DNA from: an uncultured Oscillospiraceae bacterium
GTDB taxonomy: Bacteria; Bacillota; Clostridia; Oscillospirales; Oscillospiraceae
Length of the DNA stretch: 64,000 bases
NCBI GenBank assembly: GCA_944385125.1
Contig: CALWVZ010000004.1
Coordinates: forward strand, 1 to 64,000
Direction of reading: 5' to 3'
Part shown: piece by piece, positions 50,996-60,319 of the stretch
How the letters are laid out: each line of letters starts with the position of its first letter
How positions within the stretch are numbered: the stretch's first letter is position 1
Notes under the pieces: model-generated
What the model saw: only the letters and a program-made list of their open reading frames with translations
Databases searched by the model: none
What the model was told of the DNA's origin: nothing
Made by a program: the position numbers and the translations under genes

Positions 50996-51886
50996 ATGGT
51001 CAAGACACCTATCTTCAAAGGCTCATGCACCGCCATCATCACCCCCTTTAACGAACACGGCGTAGATTTCGACAGGCTTCAAAAAAACATCGACTACCAA
51101 TACGAAAACGGCACGGCGGCCATAGTGGTCTGCGGCACCACCGGGGAGGCCGCCACCCAGTCCCTGTGCGAGCAGTATGAGACCATACGCCAGGCCATAA
51201 AATTCAACCAGGGGCGCATGAAGCTCATAGTGGGCGTAGGCAGCAACAACACCGATACGGCCCTGAAAAATGCGGAAAACGCAAAAAGCGCCGGGGCCGA
51301 CGGCATCCTGATGGTCACTCCCTATTACAACAAGAGCACCCAGAAAGGCCTTGTGGAGCACTTCACCTATGTGGCGGACCGGGTGGACATTCCAATGATC
51401 CTGTACAATGTGCCCAGCCGCACCGGCATAGGCATAGCCGCCGACACCTACCGCATACTCTCCCAGCACCCCAATATAAACGGCGTCAAGGAGGCCTCCG
51501 GGGACATCGCCCTGGTGGGCACTACCCGCAGCCTCTGCGGCGACAACCTTTATATATGGAGCGGCAACGACGACAACACCGTGGCCATGATGGCCCTGGG
51601 AGCCCTGGGTGTCATATCCGTTGCCTCCAACATCATTCCCGGCGTTATCTCCAAGCTCTGCGCCCTGTGCCTGGAGGGGGACTTTGTCCAGGCCACGGCC
51701 CTTTACGCCCGCTATGCCCAGCTCTTCTCCGCCCTGTTCATAGAGACCAACCCCATCCCGGTAAAGGCGGCCATGCGGGAGCTGAATATGGACTCCGGCA
51801 TTCTGCGCCTGCCCCTTACAGAGATTGGAAGGGAGAGCCTGGCAAAGCTCATATCCGCCATGCGGGAAGTGGGACTGAACGTATAA
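50996..51886 (+). CDS. dapA: 4-Hydroxy-tetrahydrodipicolinate synthase
   Basis: 296 residues. It condenses pyruvate with aspartate semialdehyde, the first step specific to the lysine and diaminopimelate pathway; dipicolinate for spores also derives from it. Visible are the N-terminal GSCTAIITPF, GTTGEAATQS, the Tyr/Thr site VTPYYNKSTQKG, and the Schiff-base Lys in NGVKEASGD. The start at 50996 follows GGAGTATCAT; the ORF is open further upstream but that part is non-coding leader. It is a single gene bounded by a structured leader and a strong terminator. Confidence 0.96.
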   Translation: MVKTPIFKGSCTAIITPFNEHGVDFDRLQKNIDYQYENGTAAIVVCGTTGEAATQSLCEQYETIRQAIKFNQGRMKLIVGVGSNNTDTALKNAENAKSAGADGILMVTPYYNKSTQKGLVEHFTYVADRVDIPMILYNVPSRTGIGIAADTYRILSQHPNINGVKEASGDIALVGTTRSLCGDNLYIWSGNDDNTVAMMALGALGVISVASNIIPGVISKLCALCLEGDFVQATALYARYAQLFSALFIETNPIPVKAAMRELNMDSGILRLPLTEIGRESLAKLISAMREVGLNV

Positions 51887-51928
51887 AAAATATGGAGCGT
51901 ATCTGAAAAGATACGCTCCATATTTTTT
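51885..51928. terminator. Bidirectional terminator after dapA
   Basis: A perfect 20-bp stem with a GAAA tetraloop, A6 on one side and T6 on the other, between converging genes. Confidence 0.95.
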
Positions 51929-51933
51929 GTTAT

Positions 51934-52359
51934 TTATTTTCCGCTCTGGGAGAGAAGTGCATTGGCATAGGAATTGAGGGCCTCACAGGGCTCATACTTG
52001 GCCTTATAGCCAACGCCGTCGATTATGACAAAGGGCGTATAGTCCGTTATTTCCACTGCCGTCCCGTCTTCCATGATGAGGGTGAAAACGGCGGCCTGGC
52101 CGGCATAGTCTTTATAGCTGTCATCCCGGCGGTAGATCACCACCTGGCGCAGAAGCTCTGCCAGCTTCTCCGTATCCGATATCTCCAGCTCCACATCCGG
52201 CGGCATAAGCTCCACCTTTGCGGAAACGATATCCTCCCCGTCAATGTCCTTGAAAGGTCTTTTGCTCAGAACCTCCGAGGCAAGGCAGATAAGCAGTATA
52301 GCCAGGGCCAGGCAGAGCCCGGCGGCTGTCAAAAAGAATTTATGTCTCATTGTTTTCAC
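51934..52359 (-). CDS. Membrane-anchored hypothetical protein (DUF5301-like)
   Basis: 141 residues. It has an N-terminal signal anchor or uncleaved signal (FFLTAAGLCLALAILLICLAS), then a small extracytoplasmic domain beginning with RPFKDIDGEDIVSAKVELMPPDVELEI. This resembles short Firmicute proteins labelled DUF5301; no function is known. It has its own promoter and sits between dapA and the metal ATPase without an evident link to either. Confidence 0.7.
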   Translation of the reverse strand: MKTMRHKFFLTAAGLCLALAILLICLASEVLSKRPFKDIDGEDIVSAKVELMPPDVELEISDTEKLAELLRQVVIYRRDDSYKDYAGQAAVFTLIMEDGTAVEITDYTPFVIIDGVGYKAKYEPCEALNSYANALLSQSGK

Positions 52360-52400
52360 CGCACTTTCACTCCCCCCGCTTTCCCTTCTCCTTAAAGTCA

Positions 52401-52429
52401 GTTTACTTTAAAGAGAAGGAAAAATCAAG
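52401..52429 (-). promoter_or_regulatory. Promoter of the membrane-anchored hypothetical gene
   Basis: Minus-strand -35 TTGATT (52424-52429) and -10 TAAACT (52401-52406), spacer 17. The region also contains an imperfect inverted repeat around TAAAGT/ACTTTA (52392-52411). Confidence 0.55.
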
Positions 52430-52449
52430 GAGGAGTCATACTGCGCCCT

Positions 52450-54375
52450 TCAAAGCTTATACACCAGCAGGCAGCGCATGGCGTTGAGCACCGCCAGCAC
52501 CATGACCCCCACGTCGGCAAAGATGGCCAGCCACATGTTGGCTATGCCCAGGGCCCCCAGGATGAGACAGGCGAGCTTTATGCCTATGGCAAAGATGATG
52601 TTCTCATACACTATACCCAGGCATTTTCTGGATATCTTTATGGCTTTGGCTATCTTCAGCGGGTCGTCGTCCATGAGCACCACGTCCGCCGCTTCTATGG
52701 CGGCGTCGGAGCCCAGGGCGCCCATGGCTATGCCTATATCCGCCCGGGCAAGCACCGGGGCGTCGTTGATGCCGTCGCCTACAAAGGCCAGCTTGCCGCC
52801 GCCCTTTTCCTCAGCCAGCAGCCGCTCCAGTTTCTCCACCTTGTCTCCCGGCAGCAGGCGGCTGTAAAAGCTGTCTATGCCGAGGCGTGAGGCCACATGC
52901 TCCGCCACGGCCTCCGAGTCTCCGGTGAGCATGACGGTCTTTCTGACCCCCAGCTCCTTAAGGGCGGCCACCGCTGCCTTTGCATGGGCCTTTATCATGT
53001 CGGAGATAAGGATGTGGCCGGCGTACTTGCCGTCCACGGCCATGTGGATAATGGTGCCCACGCTGTGGCAGTCCTTGTACTCCACGCCCAGCTGCTTCAT
53101 CAGCTTGTCGTTGCCGGCGGCCACCTGCCTTCCGTCCACTATGGCCAGGACTCCTGCACCGCTTATCTCCCGGATGTCCTCCACCCGGCTCCTGTCCGGC
53201 TCCCTGCCGTGGGCCTTTTGCAGGCTGCGGCTTATGGGGTGGGAGGAGGCGCTCTCCGCCAGGGCCGCATACTCCAACAGCTTCTCCTCTTCCATAGTGC
53301 TGTGGTGTATGCCCTCCACCTCAAAGACCCCCTGGGTGAGGGTGCCGGTCTTGTCAAAGACCACGCAGTCGGTCTTGGAGAGGGCCTCCAGGAAGTTGGA
53401 GCCCTTTACCAATATGCCCGCCCGGCTGGCCCCGCCTATGCCGGCAAAGAAACTGAGGGGTATGCTTATCACCAGGGCGCAGGGGCAGCTTATCACCAGG
53501 AAGGTCAAGGCCCGGTAGAGCCACACGCCCCACAGGGGGGCAAGGCCCATGAACAGCAGCCGCACCAGAGGCGGCAGCAGGGCCAGAGCCAAGGCGCTAT
53601 AACACACGGCAGGGGTATATACCCGGGCAAACTTGGATATGAAGTCCTCCTGCCGGGACTTACGCTCCCCGGCGTTCTCCACCAGCTCCAGGATCCTGGA
53701 CACGGTGGACTCGCCAAAGGCTTTGGAAGTGCGCACCTTCAGCACTCCGCTGAGGTTGATGCAGCCGCTGATTATCTCGTCCCCCGGCTCCACGTCCCGG
53801 GGCAGGCTCTCCCCGGTGAGGGCGGCAGTGTCCAGGGCCGAACTGCCCTCGGCCACCACTCCGTCAATGGGCACCTTCTCCCCGGGCTGCACCACTATGA
53901 CGCTGCCCGGCTCCACCTCCTCCGGGTCCACCCGGATGAGATGTCCCTCCTGCTCTATATTGGCATAGTCCGGGCGGATATCCATGAGCTGGCTGATGTT
54001 CCGGCGGCTCTTGCCCACGGCGTAGCTCTCAAACCACTCGCCTATCTGATAAAACAACATAACGGCTATGGCCTCGGCATAGTCCCCGTTTTCATATATG
54101 GCCAGGGCAAGGGCCCCCAGGGTAGCCACCGCCATGAGGAAGTTCTCGTCAAAGACCTGGCGGTTCATGATGCCTTTAAAGGCCTTTTTCAAGGTCCCCC
54201 AGCCGATTATATAGTAGTTCACCAGGTACAGGGCCAAGCGCAGCCAGCGGCCCGCCCCTGGGAAAAGCAGAGAATCAATAGTGGAAAACTGCTGTGCCGA
54301 TATCAGCTGAAGGCAAACAAGCAGCGCCGCCGAGATAAGTATGCGCCGAAGCATATCCTTCTGTTTTCTGTTCAT
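52450..54375 (-). CDS. Zn/Cd/Pb-type P1B ATPase
   Basis: About 641 residues. It exports divalent heavy metals using ATP. Motifs are the membrane CPC in ISCPCALVISIP, the phosphorylated Asp in VVFDKTGTLTQG, the HP locus SASSHPISRSL, and GDGINDAPVLARADIGIAMG. The last helix has FADVGVMVLAVLNAMR, whose Asp matches the zinc-site Asp of ZntA, favouring Zn/Cd/Pb over copper. There is no N-terminal metal-binding domain; a separate HMA protein is encoded just upstream. The ATG at 54375 is preferred, with GGAGGA 10 bases before it. Confidence 0.93.
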   Translation of the reverse strand: MNRKQKDMLRRILISAALLVCLQLISAQQFSTIDSLLFPGAGRWLRLALYLVNYYIIGWGTLKKAFKGIMNRQVFDENFLMAVATLGALALAIYENGDYAEAIAVMLFYQIGEWFESYAVGKSRRNISQLMDIRPDYANIEQEGHLIRVDPEEVEPGSVIVVQPGEKVPIDGVVAEGSSALDTAALTGESLPRDVEPGDEIISGCINLSGVLKVRTSKAFGESTVSRILELVENAGERKSRQEDFISKFARVYTPAVCYSALALALLPPLVRLLFMGLAPLWGVWLYRALTFLVISCPCALVISIPLSFFAGIGGASRAGILVKGSNFLEALSKTDCVVFDKTGTLTQGVFEVEGIHHSTMEEEKLLEYAALAESASSHPISRSLQKAHGREPDRSRVEDIREISGAGVLAIVDGRQVAAGNDKLMKQLGVEYKDCHSVGTIIHMAVDGKYAGHILISDMIKAHAKAAVAALKELGVRKTVMLTGDSEAVAEHVASRLGIDSFYSRLLPGDKVEKLERLLAEEKGGGKLAFVGDGINDAPVLARADIGIAMGALGSDAAIEAADVVLMDDDPLKIAKAIKISRKCLGIVYENIIFAIGIKLACLILGALGIANMWLAIFADVGVMVLAVLNAMRCLLVYKL

Positions 54376-54401
54376 CTTCCCGTCATCCTCCATTGCTTTT
54401 A

Positions 54402-54423
54402 CATATGTTCATTTATTCATATA
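54402..54423 (-). promoter_or_regulatory. Operator-like site upstream of the metal ATPase
   Basis: An AT-rich imperfect inverted repeat (ATATG...CATAT with inner TTCA) between the HMA gene and the ATPase, resembling SmtB/CzrA-type ArsR operators. Confidence 0.35.
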
Positions 54424-54471
54424 TAATCCCGTTTAATGCACCCGGTGTGCTTTCCCGGGTGCCGCTATGTA

Positions 54472-54690
54472 TCAAAGGAATATCTCGCAGTCGCTCTCCA
54501 CCTTTTTGCAGTTTTTCAGCACCTGCTCCATGACGGTAGACTCCTCCTGTCCCTCCTGAAACTCCACGGTCATCTTCAGGGCCATATAGTTCACCCGGGC
54601 GCTTTTCACTCCCGGGGTGGCGGCAGCGGCCCGCTCCATCTTATCGGCGCAGTTTGCGCAGTCCACGTCTATCTTATAAGTCTTCTTCAT
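54472..54690 (-). CDS. Stand-alone heavy-metal-associated (HMA) protein
   Basis: 72 residues starting MKKTYKIDVDCANCADKMERA: the ferredoxin-like HMA fold with metal-binding CANC at residues 11-14 and a glycine turn in TPGVKSARVNY. It would carry a metal ion to or from the ATPase that normally has such a domain fused at its N-terminus. A perfect AGGAGGT is 5 bases before the ATG; the longer reading frame upstream was rejected. Confidence 0.9.
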   Translation of the reverse strand: MKKTYKIDVDCANCADKMERAAAATPGVKSARVNYMALKMTVEFQEGQEESTVMEQVLKNCKKVESDCEIFL

Positions 54691-54717
54691 GTCCGACCTC
54701 CTGAAGCTATATAAACA

Positions 54718-54776
54718 ATTAAACATTTGCTTAATCTTTCAAGCATCATGATACACCAGAGCTGTCTCTGCGTCAA
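54718..54776 (-). promoter_or_regulatory. Promoter and ArsR-type operator of the metal efflux unit
   Basis: Minus-strand -35 TTGACG (54771-54776) and -10 TATCAT (54748-54753), spacer 17. Downstream, at about +5 to +25, lies an inverted repeat ATTAA-N8-TTAAT (54718-54735), a likely site for the adjacent ArsR protein. Confidence 0.6.
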
Positions 54777-54833
54777 GAGCTTTTTGCATCTTTTGAAAAT
54801 TAATTTTATCTCTGTCCTTCCGGGAAAATAGAT

Positions 54834-54862
54834 TTGCCTTTCCCCGGCATTTGGGTTAAAAT
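54834..54862 (+). promoter_or_regulatory. arsR promoter
   Basis: -35 TTGCCT (54834-54839) and -10 TAAAAT (54857-54862) with a 17-base spacer, 30 bases before the ATG. Confidence 0.6.
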
Positions 54863-54892
54863 ATTACAAAAAGAACTACAGGAGCGCTGTCC

Positions 54893-55255
54893 ATGGAAAA
54901 AATGATGCTGCCCCATGACCACGGCCGGTCCGCCGGGGAGGTTCTGGGGCTCTGTCCTCCCGCCGCCGACTTTCAGAAGCTCTCCCAGTTGCTGTGCCAG
55001 CTGGACGACGGGACCCGCCTGAAGCTGTTCTGGATACTCTGCCACTGTGAAGAGTGCGTGATAAATCTCTCCGCCATGATGGAGATGAGCAGTCCCGCCG
55101 TCTCCCACCACCTGCGGCAGCTTAAAACCGCCGGGCTGATAGTCAGCCGCCGGGAGGGCAAGGAGGTCTACTACAAGGCCGCCGATACGGCCCAGGCAAA
55201 GCTTTTCCACCGGCTCATTGAGGAGCTGCTGGAGATATCCTGTCCCAAGGATTAG
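54893..55255 (+). CDS. ArsR/SmtB-family metal-responsive repressor
   Basis: 120 residues. A winged helix with DGTRLKLFWILCHCEECVINLSAMMEMSSPAVSHHLRQLKTAGLIVSRREGKEVYYKA. Metal ligands may be the CHCEEC cysteines in the helix before the reading head, the position of the ArsR/CadC site; His in MLPHDHGRS near the N-terminus may add to it. It is divergent from the HMA-ATPase unit, which it most likely represses until zinc, cadmium or lead binds. CAGGAG precedes the ATG. Confidence 0.92.
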   Translation: MEKMMLPHDHGRSAGEVLGLCPPAADFQKLSQLLCQLDDGTRLKLFWILCHCEECVINLSAMMEMSSPAVSHHLRQLKTAGLIVSRREGKEVYYKAADTAQAKLFHRLIEELLEISCPKD

Positions 55256-55282
55256 AGACACATATACATGAAAGTCCAAAAT

Positions 55283-55319
55283 AAAAACTGCCGGGCGACC
55301 GGCAGTTTTTACTTTTTTA
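55283..55319. terminator. Terminator after arsR
   Basis: A perfect 12-bp stem (AAAAACTGCCGG/CCGGCAGTTTTT) with a GCGA tetraloop and a further T6 run. The A tract lets it also serve the converging lipoprotein gene. Confidence 0.93.
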
Positions 55320-55352
55320 TTTTAAGCTGTGGGGCAAGCTCCCCCCGCCTTT

Positions 55353-57510
55353 TCAGCCGTACTGCTCTGACACATAGATGGAGGCCCTGGACTGGATGAG
55401 CTCCACCGTCTCCTCCAGGCTCTTGTCCCCGGCCAGATAGGCCTGGCCGCATTCCAGGATGATGTCCCTCACCTGGCTGTCGGAGCAGCGGTCGGCGCCC
55501 CGGGTGTTTTCCAGCAGGCCCATGAACCGTTCCACCTGTTCCCCGCTCAGCTCCTCCTCCGCCATGCGCAGCAGGGCCTGGCGGTTCACCGGCAGGCAGT
55601 ATTCCATGTCCATCTGCTTGTCCATGGACAGCTGTTCCTTTATATAGGCCCAAGCCCCTTCCTTATTTGAGGAGTTTGCCGGTATGGCCATGCTGCCGCC
55701 GTAGTCGCAGTTAAAGCAGCTGAAGCCGCTGCCCCCGTCGGGGAAGCCCACAAAGGCGCAGGGTTCGCCAAAAAGTTCTTCCAAAGACTTGAGCCTTGCG
55801 GGGTTAGAAATCGGCTCCACAGACAATACCACCTGGGATAACTCAAGGTAGGGTACGTCGCTGCCCTCTTCCACCGTATCCCCCATGGTGCCGCACCAAG
55901 CCAGCAGTTGGGCAAAAGAGGGCTCGTCAAAGCTGCACAGGGCATTTTCCCTGTCCACATACTTTACCGCCCCCAGCTGGGCCACCCATTTGAGCATATT
56001 CAGCTTGTCCATAAAGGTCATGAACACGGCCTCATACCGGTCGTTTTGCTCCATTATCTCCAGGTAATCCTGAGGGCTGAGATTTTCCCGTCCCTCCACA
56101 TCGGAGGCCCTGGCCGCCAGAGTGTCCACGCTCACCCCGGCCCACAGCTCGTGGAGCTGTTCCCCGTCGCTGAGAGCCTCCAGTATGCCGGGGATAAAGG
56201 TTTCTCTGCCCATATCTGGGTCACTGTCTATATAGCCGTACAGGTCCTCATAGGCGGCGGAACTAACATCCAGGTTATTGTTGAAAATGATAAGGTCTAT
56301 CTTTCCCCCGGCTGCAAGGTCGGTGAGCAGTCTCTGCTCCTCGTCTTTGCCGTACTCGCTTATCTCGTAGACATAGGGTCCGCCCTTCACGTTCAGCTCG
56401 TGGACCCAGCCGCTGGCATTGGAATTGCCCATGTCGTAGAGGGCAACTTTCACCGTGCTTTTCTCTGTGACAGGCTGCTCCACCAGGCCGGTGACCAGCA
56501 TATAGTCCTCCACCAGGGTACAGATGAAGAAGTTTTCACTCAGTCGGCAGGCAAATTCGCAGCTGCCAATGTAAGCGCTGTAGCTCCACTGGTAGAGCTC
56601 TCTTGTGCTGCCCGTCTCCACGTCGCAGGCCACAAAGCGGCCTTCCGAGGATACGATATACTCCCCCTCCAAGCCCTGGCATGTGCACCAGTTGGGCACG
56701 CTCACCGTTCTGTTCTCACCCGGGTCCTTAAAGCTCAGCTCCCTCAGGCTGTCCGGGCTCTCCATCAGAAAGTATTTGAAAGCGTCCCTCTCATTCATGG
56801 CCAGAACCACTCCCTGGGCGGTGAGCTGCATGGAATACATCTCAGTGTCCTCCCGCCGGATAGTGCTGATATCCTCCGTCTGCCAGGGGAAGGAGGATAC
56901 ATAGTCCGTCCCCATGAGATAGACCCCCTTTGAGGTGTCCACCACTATGTATGAAGCTGTTCCCTCCTGCCAAGCGGGTATCTCCATCTTGTCCAGCAGC
57001 TCCCCCTGGGGAGAGTATTGCAGTATGACTATCCGGCCCTGGTAGTCCTCGTTGGTATAGACTTCATAGCCCCGCATATAAATTGGGGCATGCTCTCCCG
57101 CCAGCACATAGAAGCAGCCGTCTCCCCCGGCGGTGACGCAGTATACCGAATCATTGTAGGGCGGCTGGACGTCCAGAGCCAGCAGTTCCGTCTCCCAGAA
57201 TTGGGGGACGCCGCCTTCAGGGATCTCATAGTCCGTCAGGGCCAGCACCGGCACGCCGTCCTGATAGCCGCTGAGCATAAGCTTGTGGTCTATCCGGGCG
57301 ATGCCCCGCACGGAACAGCCGGCGGGCATGGGGTATTCCTTTTTGGAATAGAACACCGGCTCCGTCTCCACATTCTCCGTCTCTTCCTGGGCGGCGTTCT
57401 GAGCCTGGGGTGCAGCGGTCACCTCCGCCGCTTCCGCCGCTCTGCCTGTTGCAGCCCAAAAGGGAGAAAACCAGAACCAGGGCCAACAGCATGGATAGAG
57501 CTTTTTTCAC
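55353..57510 (-). CDS. Large lipoprotein with solute-binding-like C-terminus, apparent frameshift
   Basis: The signal peptide and lipobox are in one frame (GTG 57510, KKALSMLLALVLVFSLLGC) and the remaining roughly 690 residues are in another. The frames would join within the GC-rich stretch at about 57425-57455 by a one-base change. The mature part starts with a Glu/Ala-rich linker, then a region of about 300 residues that may be a beta-propeller, then a C-terminal half like family 1 extracellular solute-binding proteins (KIDLIIFNNNLDVSS, GGSMAIPANSSNKEGAWAYI, CLPVNRQALLR). Such proteins are common in gut Oscillospiraceae. No permease genes are adjacent. Confidence 0.75.
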
Positions 57511-57549
57511 GTTTTCCGCTTCCTTTTTGTTGCAGATCATGCCAAAGGT

Positions 57550-58350
57550 TTAAAAACCTTTTTTCCCCATAAGATAGCGTTTCCTGTATTTCAGCTCCAC
57601 ATAGTCCATTATTTTCTTGTAATACACCGGGTTTGCCGCCCCGCCGATGATGCCCACTATTGGCAGGCCCTGGATGAATTTAAGCAGCAGCATATCCAGG
57701 GCAAAGGCGGAGGAGGTAACTTTTATCTGCTTTTCCAGTTCCCCGCTCTCCGTCTCCCTTTTTGGAGAGAGGAGCAGTTCATCCACTTCCCGGTCCCGCC
57801 GCTCATAGTCCTCCCCGCTGCTGAGGGAGGCGGCAAGCATTTTAAGGATAAGCAGCTTTTCAAAGTCCGGCTTATAATCAAAGCCGTAGCTCAGGGCCGT
57901 CTCATACACGCCACGAAGCAGCATGCCTATAAACAGCACAATGTCCGGCAGCCCGATACCCAGGGCGCCCAGGCCCAGGCCCTCCGCCGTGGTCACGGTC
58001 ATGTTCACCAGCCGGGAGCGCCGGGCCCCCTTGTAAAGCTGCCGCAGTTCCCGGCGGCCGCCCCAGGCCCGGAAGGCATAGTCTCTGACACTGTGCTCCG
58101 TGCTTATCTTATCCACGGCATAGCTCTTCTCAATTATGGCCCCGCCCCGGTCGAACACCAGGGCAAAGCCCTTGCAGAAGGCCGCCTCCAGGCCGGCGTA
58201 CACCTTTTTCGGCACCTTCGCCTCTAGGCTCTCTTTCCACTTTGACCCCCTGCGCTTTGCAGCGGCGGCGGCCAGCTTTTCCTCCCGCTTCTCTATCAGG
58301 GCCAGCTCCCTGTCCACCGGGGTGCGGGGCCTTTTCCCTTTCAGCAGCAT
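57550..58350 (-). CDS. EcsC family protein
   Basis: 266 residues. The family signature is AEGLGLGALGIGLPDIVLFIGMLLRGVYETALSYGFDY (residues about 120-160), two amphipathic or membrane-associated helices. EcsC in Bacillus is linked to the EcsAB transporter, but stand-alone members have no known role. It overlaps the YolD gene by 10 bases, so it belongs to the polymerase operon. Confidence 0.85.
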   Translation of the reverse strand: MLLKGKRPRTPVDRELALIEKREEKLAAAAAKRRGSKWKESLEAKVPKKVYAGLEAAFCKGFALVFDRGGAIIEKSYAVDKISTEHSVRDYAFRAWGGRRELRQLYKGARRSRLVNMTVTTAEGLGLGALGIGLPDIVLFIGMLLRGVYETALSYGFDYKPDFEKLLILKMLAASLSSGEDYERRDREVDELLLSPKRETESGELEKQIKVTSSAFALDMLLLKFIQGLPIVGIIGGAANPVYYKKIMDYVELKYRKRYLMGKKGF

Positions 58351-58787
58351 AAGTCCTCCCCTTCTGCCGGGCCCTCCCCCAGCTTCAAATTAATTGCGTA
58401 TATATCCTCTATGGTTACGGCGCTGCCGTCGGCCATTATGAGTCTGCCTTCATATTCCTCCAGCTTCTTCACCCGGCCTCTGAGGGTGACCAGAGCTCCT
58501 CCGGCCTTCCGTTCATCCGCTTTGAAGCAGACTATCTCCGCCTCAGGCCGCTCCTTTATGTGCTCTTTGAGCCTGCGCAGTTCCCGGTCCAGTTCCTCTA
58601 TCCGGTCCGGGGCCAGCTCTGTTTTGCTGTCGGTGAGGCGGGCGGCCTCCTCCACCGCCTCCTCATAGCCTGTGAGGGCGGCAAAGGGGGCGAACTGGGC
58701 CGCCCGGTCCCCCACCGGCATCGGCGCATGCAGCCGGGAGACGGGATGGGGGAGAGAGATTATATCATCATATTTTCCTGCTCTCAT
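58341..58787 (-). CDS. YolD-like protein
   Basis: 148 residues. The N-terminal part (KYDDIISLPHPVSRLHAPMPVGDRAAQFAPFAALTGYEE) matches YolD-like proteins of Clostridia, which are encoded with Y-family polymerases and have been compared to UmuD in role. A helical middle (EELDRELRRLKEHIK) and a C-terminal VKKLEEYEGRLIMADGSAVTIEDIYAI beta part follow. The start overlaps the polymerase stop (ATGA). Confidence 0.87.
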   Translation of the reverse strand: MRAGKYDDIISLPHPVSRLHAPMPVGDRAAQFAPFAALTGYEEAVEEAARLTDSKTELAPDRIEELDRELRRLKEHIKERPEAEIVCFKADERKAGGALVTLRGRVKKLEEYEGRLIMADGSAVTIEDIYAINLKLGEGPAEGEDLCC

Positions 58788-60289
58788 GCCCTGTGCCCCC
58801 CTATCTGGCGGTTCCTGTCCCGGCCTGTGGCCCCCTCCTGGTAGCTGGTGCCGTGGAGTATGGCGTTTTTGCCGTATTTCTTTTTTATCTTCAGCATGGC
58901 CTGCTGTCTTCTCTCCTCCCGCTCAAGGGCTGCGCTGTCCATATCGCGGCCGTCCTCCCGCTCCTCCAGGTCCCCGAAGAGGTCCAGCTGCCGAAAGCAG
59001 TCCTCCTCCCCGGCCCCCTTTGGTTTCACGTTTGCGGCCACCACATACATCCGCCGGACCTGGAGCTTCTTATCCACTATCCTGTCAAAGAGCTCCAGGG
59101 TCCTTTCCGTTATCAGCCGGTTGGAGGAGCTGAAACGGCCCAGATTCACCGAGCCGTGGGCCGCCTTGGGGATATTCCGCCCGTACATGTCGGCCTTCAC
59201 TTCTCCCTCAAAGCTGCTGCCTCTCCCCAGCATCTCATAGCCCACGGTGAGGACCATCTGGTCGGTGACCAGGCCCTTGTCCGCCAGGTCCAGCACCAGG
59301 GCGTCCGTCATCTCCCGGACTATCATCCGGGCCCCGTTGAAATCATAGGGCTGCTGGAGCACCTGGCCGCTGCTGATGCTGTTGGTCTCCGGCCGGTAGC
59401 TCTTTATGTCTTTTATGGTACAGGGCTCCCAGCCCCAGGCATGGTCTATAAGCAGCTGGGCGTTGACGCCGAAGAGCTTATACAGCAGCTCCTCATTGTA
59501 ATAGTCCCCCGCTCCCCCCAGGGAGCAGCGGGCTATGTCCCCCATGGTATAGAGGCCCACGGCCTCCAGCTTTTTCGCATAGCCCCGGCCTACCCGCCAG
59601 AAGTCCGTCAAAGGCCGGTGGTCCCACAATATCTGACGGTAGCTGTCCTCATTTAGTTCCCCTATGCGCACCCCGTCCTTATCGGCCTTTGCCCGCTTTG
59701 CCACCACGTCCATGGCCACCTTGCACAGATACAGGTTGCTGCCTATCCCCGCAGTGGCGGTGATGCCGGTCTGAGCCAGCACCTCATGTATCATCAGCCG
59801 GGCAAAATCATGGGCGGAGATATTTCTGGTCCTGAGGTAGTCGGTGACGTCCATGAACACCTCGTCTATGGAATAGACATGTATATCCTCCGGGGCCACG
59901 AAGCGGGTATATATGTTATAGATGCGGGTGCTGTATTCTATATACTTGGCCATCCTGGGCTTTGCCACGATATAGTCCAGCTCCAGGGCCGTGTCCGCCG
60001 CCAGCTCCCCGGCGCTGAAGGACTTGCCGCCAAAGTTCCCGCCTTTCACACGTCCCCGGCGGCGGGCGTTCTCCGTCTTCACATACTGCACCACTTCAAA
60101 GAGCCGGGGCCGGCCCGGGATGCCTATGGCCTTCAGGGACGGGGACACCGCAAGACAGATGGTCTTTTCCGTGCGGCTGCTGTCCGCCACCACCAGATTC
60201 GTATCCAAAGGATCCAGACCCAGCTCCACGCACTCCACCGAGGCATAGAAGGACTTCAAATCTATGGCTATATATGTCCGCTCTCCCAT
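58784..60289 (-). CDS. Y-family DNA polymerase (UmuC/UvrX-like)
   Basis: 501 residues. A translesion polymerase: palm motif YIAIDLKSFYASVECVELG at the N-terminus and catalytic VYSIDEVFMDVTDYL near residue 125; the helix-hairpin-helix region follows (RVGRGYAKKLEAVGLYTMGDIARCSL), then the little-finger domain. It is longer than DinB (about 350-400) and has the ImpB/MucB/SamB build seen with YolD partners in Firmicutes. No beta-clamp motif was confidently placed. It heads a polymerase-yolD-ecsC operon with a palindromic promoter. Confidence 0.93.
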   Translation of the reverse strand: MGERTYIAIDLKSFYASVECVELGLDPLDTNLVVADSSRTEKTICLAVSPSLKAIGIPGRPRLFEVVQYVKTENARRRGRVKGGNFGGKSFSAGELAADTALELDYIVAKPRMAKYIEYSTRIYNIYTRFVAPEDIHVYSIDEVFMDVTDYLRTRNISAHDFARLMIHEVLAQTGITATAGIGSNLYLCKVAMDVVAKRAKADKDGVRIGELNEDSYRQILWDHRPLTDFWRVGRGYAKKLEAVGLYTMGDIARCSLGGAGDYYNEELLYKLFGVNAQLLIDHAWGWEPCTIKDIKSYRPETNSISSGQVLQQPYDFNGARMIVREMTDALVLDLADKGLVTDQMVLTVGYEMLGRGSSFEGEVKADMYGRNIPKAAHGSVNLGRFSSSNRLITERTLELFDRIVDKKLQVRRMYVVAANVKPKGAGEEDCFRQLDLFGDLEEREDGRDMDSAALEREERRQQAMLKIKKKYGKNAILHGTSYQEGATGRDRNRQIGGHRA

Positions 60290-60319
60290 GGCTGTTCACC
60301 ACCTTCATTTTCTTAATAC

